10,519 nt of DNA, from positions 1 to 10,519 of the forward strand of contig JAFZUD010000085.1 in NCBI GenBank assembly GCA_017618495.1, read 5' to 3'. Source of the DNA: Bacilli bacterium (lineage in GTDB: Bacteria; Bacillota_I; Bacilli_A; RFN20; CAG-826). The notes under the pieces are model-generated. The model worked only from the letters and a program-made list of their open reading frames with translations, searched no databases and was not told the origin of the DNA. The position numbers were made by a program, and so were the translations under genes. Below are positions 6,360 to 10,519 of the stretch, piece after piece (positions within the stretch are counted from its first letter, which is position 1; each line of letters starts with the position of its first letter).

Positions 6360-7082
6360 CTATTTTTTCCAGCCATCTGGTTTTTTAATTGTTTCTAGCT
6401 TTTCCATAGTGTGGTGGGTGTAAGAATACTTTTTGACCTCAATCCCCTCTATGGTTTCATATTTGCCACTCTTCACGTTCTTTATTGAAACAGAATCGCT
6501 CACAATTCCGAGCAAGTATTCGGTTTTTGACGAACTATATAAACAGGACAGCACCAATGCATTTCTGAAATATTTTCCATTTTTGGACAAGAAATCAATG
6601 TTCACGTGCAGCCCTGCTTTTTTGATTAAGAAATACAACATCATCGCAGATGTTCTTGTGTTTCCTTCTCTGAATGGGTGAATATGCCAAAACTCTGAGA
6701 CAAAATAGCAAACTTTCTTTATTTTTTCTTTTGGATTTAATGAATTCCACTCTACCTTTTCAAATTCCTTTTGGAGATCGTTGAGGGCTTCCTTTAGATA
6801 AGATGCAAAAACATAATCTACTGAGCGGTTGTTTAGAAGCGGCTCACCTTTAAAAATGTCGATGGTTCTTAATTGGCCAGCCCATTCATACAAGTCTGAG
6901 AACAAGCGCCTGTGTATCTCTAAGCAATCAGAAATGCTCCCTAATTGGAAATTGCTGTTTTTCAAGCCATCAATAGCAAACAAGGCGAATGATGTTTCAA
7001 CTTGATCGAGGTGTTTTTCGTCTTTGATGTCGAGTTTGTTAATTAGAACATTTGTTCCTTCGTAAACATAGGGATCTCTCAT
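6360..7082 (-). CDS. Fic-domain toxin (putative AMP-transferase)
   Basis: A 240-residue Fic family protein. Fic enzymes move AMP, or another phosphate-containing group, from a nucleotide onto a target protein hydroxyl. The N-terminal YVYEGTNVLINKL (5-17), the IHRRLFSDLYEWAGQLR segment (56-72) and the active-site loop H135-P-F-R-E139-G140-N141-T-R143-T are all typical. H135 is the catalytic base, E139 binds the metal and R143 the phosphates. Compared with the HxFx(D/E)GNGRxxR consensus, the G after N141 is T142 and the final Arg is A146, so nucleotide handling could differ from classic AMPylators. The ATG has GGGAGG 12 nt upstream, rather far, and an in-frame stop excludes longer forms. It lies 21 nt after the antitoxin gene in the same operon. 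Base composition is clearly more AT-rich than its neighbours, suggesting transfer. It converges with csoR, 13 nt apart. Confidence 0.9.
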   Translation of the reverse strand: MRDPYVYEGTNVLINKLDIKDEKHLDQVETSFALFAIDGLKNSNFQLGSISDCLEIHRRLFSDLYEWAGQLRTIDIFKGEPLLNNRSVDYVFASYLKEALNDLQKEFEKVEWNSLNPKEKIKKVCYFVSEFWHIHPFREGNTRTSAMMLYFLIKKAGLHVNIDFLSKNGKYFRNALVLSCLYSSSKTEYLLGIVSDSVSIKNVKSGKYETIEGIEVKKYSYTHHTMEKLETIKKPDGWKK

Positions 7083-7103
7083 CGATTAATAAAACCTCCC
7101 TAT

Positions 7104-7421
7104 TTATTTATACATTCTCCCAATGGCAAATTTCGCAGTTTCTAGATCGATTTCGCCACGTTTATAAAGCATAAATATACGTTTGGTATCTTCGCTTGGC
7201 TTAACGCCGTCGACCATAGCTACAGCAGAAGCGAAGTCAAAATCCTCTTCGTCTTTTGAAGGAGCGGATAATTCAAAAGGCATTCCGTTATGGTTGACTG
7301 CCGCCGTTAAGAAAAGTGTTATGGCCTGGCTGGTTGTCAAACCGATTGATTCAAAAATGGAATCGGCCTTTCTTTTTATTTCTGGCGTTACTCTGGTGTG
7401 TACGGTTTCTGTTTTTGGCAT
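7104..7421 (-). CDS. RelB/DinJ-like antitoxin with VbhA-like C-terminus
   Basis: A 105-residue antitoxin, first gene of the pair with the Fic toxin. Residues about 4-51 are a ribbon-helix-helix domain of the RelB/DinJ type (strand TVHTRVTPEIKRKA, then SIGLTTSQAITLFLTAAV), expected to dimerise and bind the operon operator. Residues about 62-105 do not look like the usual RelE/YafQ-neutralising tail. The run AMVDGVKPSEDTKRIFMLYK (68-87) followed by RGEIDLETA (88-96) resembles the VbhA antitoxin module that blocks Fic active sites. In VbhA the inhibitory (S/T)xxxE(G/N) reads SQRLEG; here the aligned segment reads VAMVDG, so the Ser is missing and Glu is replaced by Asp. That alignment is from memory and tentative. 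The start is supported by GAGG about 8 nt upstream (complement of 7430-7433). Confidence 0.85.
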   Translation of the reverse strand: MPKTETVHTRVTPEIKRKADSIFESIGLTTSQAITLFLTAAVNHNGMPFELSAPSKDEEDFDFASAVAMVDGVKPSEDTKRIFMLYKRGEIDLETAKFAIGRMYK

Positions 7422-7441
7422 GTGTGTTTCCTCGACATAAT

Positions 7442-7491
7442 TGTATCACGATTGCGACACACTAGTATCTTTATAAATAAAAAAGTTCCAA
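7442..7491 (-). promoter_or_regulatory. Promoter and probable operator of the Fic toxin-antitoxin operon
   Basis: On the minus strand: TTGGAA (complement of 7486-7491), a 16-nt spacer and GATACT (complement of 7464-7469). An imperfect dyad follows at 7442-7461 (7 of 10 pairs complementary), covering the predicted transcript start. It is a natural site for autorepression by the ribbon-helix-helix antitoxin. The -35 lies in the downstream arm of the tRNA terminator. An alternative -10, TACAAT (complement of 7440-7445), lacks a good -35. Confidence 0.5.
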
Positions 7492-7502
7492 TTTCTTGGA
7501 AC
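7479..7502 (-). terminator. Intrinsic terminator of the tRNA-Ser transcript
   Basis: Read on the minus strand: GTTCCAA, a GAAA loop, TTGGAAC, then six T (complement of 7479-7484). The 7-bp stem is perfect and the GNRA-type loop is stabilising. It lies 15 nt beyond the encoded CCA end of the tRNA. Confidence 0.9.
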
Positions 7503-7517
7503 CGATCAATTCAAGTT

Positions 7518-7608
7518 TGGCGGAGAAGGAGGGATTTGAACCCTCGCTGGACTTGCGCCCACTATCAGTTTTCGAGACTAACCCCTTCAGCCGCTTGGGT
7601 ACTTCTCC
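7518..7608 (-). tRNA. tRNA-Ser (anticodon CGA)
   Basis: Read on the minus strand. The 7-bp acceptor GGAGAAG (7608-7602) pairs with CTTCTCC, followed by discriminator G and an encoded CCA (complement of 7518-7520). The anticodon stem TTAGT/ACTGA closes the 7-nt loop CTCGAAA, giving anticodon CGA (complement of 7572-7574), which reads UCG. The long variable arm TGGGC-GCAA-GTCCA is the class II hallmark of serine tRNAs. The T arm is GAGGG-TTCAAAT-CCCTC. All arms pair well, so it should be functional. It has its own promoter and terminator and is transcribed divergently from the 7736-9541 gene. Confidence 0.96.
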
Positions 7609-7618
7609 GGCGTGAGAA

Positions 7619-7648
7619 ATCATAACCCACAGCATGTCTCTTTAGCAA
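7619..7648 (-). promoter_or_regulatory. Promoter of tRNA-Ser
   Basis: On the minus strand: TTGCTA (complement of 7643-7648), an 18-nt spacer and TATGAT (complement of 7619-7624). Transcription would start a few nucleotides before the mature 5' end at 7608. Confidence 0.65.
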
Positions 7649-7696
7649 GAAAACTCTTATGCTAAATCAATTTGTTCCCTTAATGGCTTTTATGCG

Positions 7697-7705
7697 TGTT
7701 AAAAT
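7697..7705 (+). promoter_or_regulatory. Extended -10 promoter for the 7736-9541 gene
   Basis: TGTTAAAAT gives an extended -10 (TG, one base, TAAAAT at 7700-7705). No good -35 sits at 17 nt; the nearest candidates are TTGTTC (7672-7677, spacer 22) and TTCCCT (7675-7680, spacer 19). A start near 7712 would place the perfect palindrome at +1 and leave a leader of about 24 nt. Confidence 0.45.
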
Positions 7706-7711
7706 GCTCTC

Positions 7712-7726
7712 GTGGTCTAAGACCAC
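7712..7726. repeat. Perfect 15-nt palindrome before the degenerate GGDEF-EAL gene
   Basis: GTGGTCT-A-AGACCAC is an exact dyad with a single central base. It sits directly downstream of the extended -10 and ends 9 nt before the ATG at 7736. There is no Shine-Dalgarno sequence between it and the ATG. It could be a repressor operator at the transcript start or a hairpin at the mRNA 5' end affecting stability or initiation. Confidence 0.6.
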
Positions 7727-7735
7727 ATTTTAGTC

Positions 7736-9541
7736 ATGGCAGAGTTTTTCAAGAACATCGTTAATTGGCTCTCTGGCCTCGATTGGCCGTTCATTTTCAG
7801 AGTGGCTCTTTTCGTTCTTGCCGTCGCCAGCGTCATTGTCTTCTTGATCACCTTCCTTCTCGCAAGGAAAAAAGATGATGAATATTTCAAGGCCATGACC
7901 TATGAAGCTTCGAATATCCGCGTATACAAAGTCGACAACACTTTGGATGTCGTCACCTTCTTCAATCTTGGCGCCATGAGCGAGAAGCGTACCTGCTCCA
8001 TCCAGCAGTTCTATGATTCCTTCCCAGGACATGAGCCTAACCGCATCAAGGTTTGGGTCAATGACGTCCTCGAAGGAAAGCAAACCACCGATTACCTTCA
8101 GACAACCGTCTTCTTCAAGAAGTCCACGAAGAAGTTCCCGGCCTTCCTTAGAGTGGCCAAAAGCGATCCAGTCAAAGGCATCGTCCACTTAGAGAGCTAC
8201 ATCCTTCTTGAGAAGAAGACAGGAAGGTCGCTCAACGGTCCTTCTCTCCTTCTTTCCTCTGAACGTGATTTCGTCGATTACCTTAAGGCCAACGGAACTA
8301 GCAACGGCATGACCTTCTGCTTCGCGATCAGGCCAAAATATTATGGTTTTGCTGAGGGAAATAAAGAAACGAAGCTCAATCGTTCCTTCCTTCTTAGATA
8401 CCGTTTGGCCCTTGAGCCATTCGTCAAAGCGCCTGCCAAACTCCTTGGCGGGGGAGAGGCGGAATACATCATCGCCAACTACGACATGAACGACAACACC
8501 GAGGCCATCAGCTTCGCCCTCAAGGTCGTTAACAGCGTCACCTCATCCCTTAAAGCGAACCGCAAACCACACGACCCTCTCTTTGAGATCAAAGTTGGTG
8601 TCGTCGCGAACAAAGACCTTCTCGGTGACGGAACCGCTATTCTCCTTGCCTCAAGGAAATGCGCGGCCAACGCCTTCGAATATCCTTCGTCCGTCTACTT
8701 CTACAAACAGGGTATCGACGATTACGCGGAGACAAGCGAATCCGGCAACTACCGCAGCGAGGTCGAGCGCATCATCTACGAAAAGAAGATCCTCTACACA
8801 TATCGACCCGTCTACTCAATCGGAAGAAGACGCGTTTACGGCTTCATCGGAAGAGCGGAGCCTACCGCCGACTGCGCCTTCTACAACATGGAAGAGCTTA
8901 AGAACTACGCTCTTAGAGCGAAAGACGAGAAGAACCTCTTCGCCGCCATCGCCAAGAACCTAGTCGGAACATACATCGCCGAAAGAGAGCTCAAGAGCCA
9001 AAAGCTCTTCTACCCAGCCCTCATGAGCGAATTAGAATCGATCCCTACCTTCTTCAAGCGTCTAAGGAACGCCAAAGAAGCGAACCTCGTCTTCACCTTA
9101 AAGGAGTCTGACGTCAATAACGTCGTCGGTTCCGTCGGTGTGGCAGAGGTCATAAGGCTCATCAAGGACATCCACGAGAATGGCTACGACATCGCCTTCG
9201 TCCTAAGCGGCAAAGCTCTCCTCATCGACCAAGATATCTTGGCCTTAGGTGATAGCTTCATCGTCGACTTCAGCTCACACGGCAGCGAGCGTAACATGGA
9301 CGCCACGATCAGGTCACAGCTCCACGCTCTCGTAGAGAGGCTCATCAGATTCAAGAAGCCGATCATCGCCAGCGATCTAAAGAACTGGGATTCGATCGAA
9401 CTCGTCGTCAGCAGTGGCATCGACTACATCAGCTGCGACATCTTCGCCCCGTTCAGCCGCGAGATCGTCGAGGTGAGCGAGAAACACGAGACCCGTGTCC
9501 TTGAAATGAAAGGTATCAACACAAACTGGAAAGGGAAATAA
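7736..9541 (+). CDS. Membrane-anchored degenerate GGDEF-EAL tandem protein
   Basis: 601 residues. One hydrophobic helix at about 18-43 anchors the N-terminus. Residues about 56-160 have a mixed alpha/beta pattern that may be a PAS-like sensor. Residues about 177-325 resemble a GGDEF domain, with the signature position reading G238-G-G-E-A242 instead of GG(D/E)EF. Residues about 345-590 resemble an EAL domain: YRPVYSIGRRRVYGFIGRAEP (356-376) aligns with the family's YQPIVDLxxGxxxGYEALLRP, but E-A-L reads I371-G-R373. AFVLSG (487-492) takes the place of AxDDFG, and IIASDLKNWDS (543-553) that of VxAEGVET. Each metal or catalytic residue that I can align is lost, so neither synthesis nor cleavage of cyclic di-GMP is expected; nucleotide binding or a scaffold role is possible. 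The ATG lacks a ribosome site, but no later start keeps the membrane helix. proS begins 8 nt downstream, so the two are probably co-transcribed. The domain assignment is by eye; the pattern matches at many positions. Confidence 0.75.
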   Translation: MAEFFKNIVNWLSGLDWPFIFRVALFVLAVASVIVFLITFLLARKKDDEYFKAMTYEASNIRVYKVDNTLDVVTFFNLGAMSEKRTCSIQQFYDSFPGHEPNRIKVWVNDVLEGKQTTDYLQTTVFFKKSTKKFPAFLRVAKSDPVKGIVHLESYILLEKKTGRSLNGPSLLLSSERDFVDYLKANGTSNGMTFCFAIRPKYYGFAEGNKETKLNRSFLLRYRLALEPFVKAPAKLLGGGEAEYIIANYDMNDNTEAISFALKVVNSVTSSLKANRKPHDPLFEIKVGVVANKDLLGDGTAILLASRKCAANAFEYPSSVYFYKQGIDDYAETSESGNYRSEVERIIYEKKILYTYRPVYSIGRRRVYGFIGRAEPTADCAFYNMEELKNYALRAKDEKNLFAAIAKNLVGTYIAERELKSQKLFYPALMSELESIPTFFKRLRNAKEANLVFTLKESDVNNVVGSVGVAEVIRLIKDIHENGYDIAFVLSGKALLIDQDILALGDSFIVDFSSHGSERNMDATIRSQLHALVERLIRFKKPIIASDLKNWDSIELVVSSGIDYISCDIFAPFSREIVEVSEKHETRVLEMKGINTNWKGK

Positions 9542-9549
9542 TCATCAAC

Positions 9550-10519
9550 ATGGAAAACAAAAACAACGCAATCACATCGCAATCACAGGATTTCGCCCAA
9601 TGGTATACGGACGTCGTCCGCAAAGCGGAGCTCATGAACTATGCCTCCGTCAAAGGCTTCATCAACTACTTGCCTTACTCTTACGCCATCTGGGAAGAGA
9701 TCCAGAATTACTTCAATAGGCGCATCAAGAATGAGCTTGGCGCCAAGAACGTCTACCTCCCTCTCGTCATCCCGATGAGCATGTTCAACAAAGAGAAAGA
9801 ACATGTCGAAGGCTTCGCCCCAGAGGCCCTCATCGCCACGATCGGAGGAGCCAAGCAGCTCGAAGACCCCCTCGTCATCCGTCCAACCTCCGAGATTCTC
9901 TTCAGCGACCTCTACAAACAGATCGTCTCCTCTTATAGAGACCTCCCGATTTCCTTCAACCAGTGGTGCTCCGTCGTCCGTTGGGAAAAGACCACCCGCC
10001 CATTCCTCCGCGGCTCTGAATTCCTTTGGCAGGAAGGACATTGCTTATTCGAGACCGAAGAAGAAGCCAGAGACAACGTCAAGAAGGCCCTCGACATCTA
10101 TGATGACCTTGGCCGCGACTTATTGGCCATCCCATTCCTCAAAGGCAAGAAGACCGAGAACGAGAAGTTCGCCGGCGCTATTGCAACCTACACCATCGAG
10201 GCTCTCATGCCAGATGGAAAGGCCCTCCAAAGTGGCACTTCCCACTATTTAGGACAGGGATTTGCTGAGGCTTATGGAATTTCTTACCTCGGAAGACAGA
10301 ACAAACTTGAGACCCCTCACCAGACCTCTTGGGGCGTCTCCACAAGACTCCTTGGCGCCATCATCATGGTCCATGGCGATGACAATGGTCTTGTCCTCCC
10401 TCCACGCGTTGCCCCGACCCAGGTCGTCATCGTCCCGATCAAGATGCAAGCCGAAGGTGTCCTCGATGCCTGCCACGAGATCTACGATTCCCTCAAGAAG
10501 CAGGGCATCAGGGTCAAGC
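9550..10519 (+). CDS. proS: Prolyl-tRNA synthetase, archaeal/eukaryotic-like type (partial, 3' end outside window)
   Basis: A cytosolic class II aminoacyl-tRNA synthetase that charges tRNA-Pro with proline using ATP. The first 323 residues are present and the frame is open to the window end. Visible landmarks: the motif 1 region GFINYLPYSYAIWEEI (36-51), the R111-P-T-S-E115 loop, motif 2 R144-W-E-K-T-T-R-P-F-L-R154 with SEFLWQEGH (156-164), and motif 3 WGVSTRLLGAIIMVHGDDNG (261-280), followed by LPPRVAPTQVVIVP, the entry to the anticodon-binding domain. The large editing insertion of the standard bacterial ProRS is absent between motifs 2 and 3, which marks the short ProS type 3 seen in archaea, eukaryotes and some Bacillota and Mollicutes. 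The start lies 8 nt after the preceding stop and only a weak AAGGG is found 14 nt upstream, so translation may be coupled to the upstream gene. Confidence 0.97.
   Translation, partial: MENKNNAITSQSQDFAQWYTDVVRKAELMNYASVKGFINYLPYSYAIWEEIQNYFNRRIKNELGAKNVYLPLVIPMSMFNKEKEHVEGFAPEALIATIGGAKQLEDPLVIRPTSEILFSDLYKQIVSSYRDLPISFNQWCSVVRWEKTTRPFLRGSEFLWQEGHCLFETEEEARDNVKKALDIYDDLGRDLLAIPFLKGKKTENEKFAGAIATYTIEALMPDGKALQSGTSHYLGQGFAEAYGISYLGRQNKLETPHQTSWGVSTRLLGAIIMVHGDDNGLVLPPRVAPTQVVIVPIKMQAEGVLDACHEIYDSLKKQGIRVK

Noticed and set aside
6369..6386. CCAG-CCAT-CTGG followed by six T as terminator for the copper operon
   Set aside because: The stem is only 4 bp and lies inside the 3' end of the toxin gene; too weak to call. 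No better terminator is visible in the 13-nt gap.
6347..7608. Integrated mobile element at tRNA-Ser with att duplication
   Set aside because: The 3' end of the tRNA (GGTTCAAATCCCTC region) is not repeated near 6346, and there is no integrase; only the toxin-antitoxin pair is present.
7398..7625. Plus-strand open frame of 75 codons
   Set aside because: It runs antisense across the tRNA-Ser gene, its terminator and the antitoxin start; no coding support.
9583..10041. Minus-strand open frame of 152 codons inside proS
   Set aside because: Shadow frame of a strongly conserved synthetase; produced by GC-containing codon bias, with no ribosome site.
1..10519. Mollicute-type genetic code with TGA as tryptophan
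   Set aside because: All long frames are intact under the standard code, tryptophans are TGG, and no conserved tryptophan falls on TGA.
1..10519. CRISPR array, insertion sequence or riboswitch
   Set aside because: No spaced direct repeats, no transposase, and no leader long enough to hold a known riboswitch were seen.

Overview
The window comes from a bacterial chromosome of about 45-50% GC that uses the standard genetic code: tryptophan is always TGG and no TGA is read through. Strong GGAGG-type ribosome sites, sigma-A-like -35/-10 promoters, compact convergent gene pairs with hairpin/T-tract terminators, a CsoR-type copper operon, a YitT-family protein and a short archaeal/eukaryotic-type ProRS all suggest a low-to-mid GC Bacillota. 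My tentative guess is an uncultivated gut-type Bacilli lineage (RF39/Erysipelotrichales-like). That placement is inference only; no marker gene here fixes it.

Layout. (1) 1-553: coaD (coenzyme A synthesis), ending at a bidirectional terminator. (2) 567-1505, minus: a membrane-anchored protein that looks like a thioredoxin fold without the CxxC, with a clear promoter and a perfect palindrome at its transcript start. (3) 1790-2857, plus: a YitT/DUF2179 membrane protein whose promoter sits so close to the ATG that the mRNA is probably leaderless. It shares a bidirectional terminator with (4) 2907-3425, minus: an unrecognised four-helix membrane protein. (5) 3518-6346, plus: a complete copper-efflux operon copA-copZ-csoR under a textbook CsoR operator that overlaps the -10, the transcript start and the ribosome site of copA. 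(6) 6360-7421, minus: an AT-rich toxin-antitoxin cassette, a Fic-domain toxin preceded by a RelB/DinJ-like antitoxin whose C-terminus resembles the VbhA antitoxin module. (7) 7479-7648, minus: tRNA-Ser(CGA) with its own promoter and terminator; the toxin-antitoxin promoter starts inside that terminator. (8) 7697-9541, plus: a membrane-anchored protein that reads as a fully degenerate GGDEF-EAL tandem (all catalytic signatures lost), followed 8 nt later by (9) proS, cut by the window end.

How the parts work together. Copper entering the cell binds CsoR, releases the operator and switches on the CopA exporter, its chaperone CopZ and CsoR itself. The Fic pair is a self-contained stress/maintenance module, probably acquired. 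coaD, tRNA-Ser and proS are housekeeping. The genes I find most worth following are the GGDEF-EAL pseudoenzyme linked to proS, the hybrid RHH-VbhA-like antitoxin, the cysteine-less thioredoxin-like membrane protein, and the recurring habit of placing a perfect short palindrome exactly at the transcription start.
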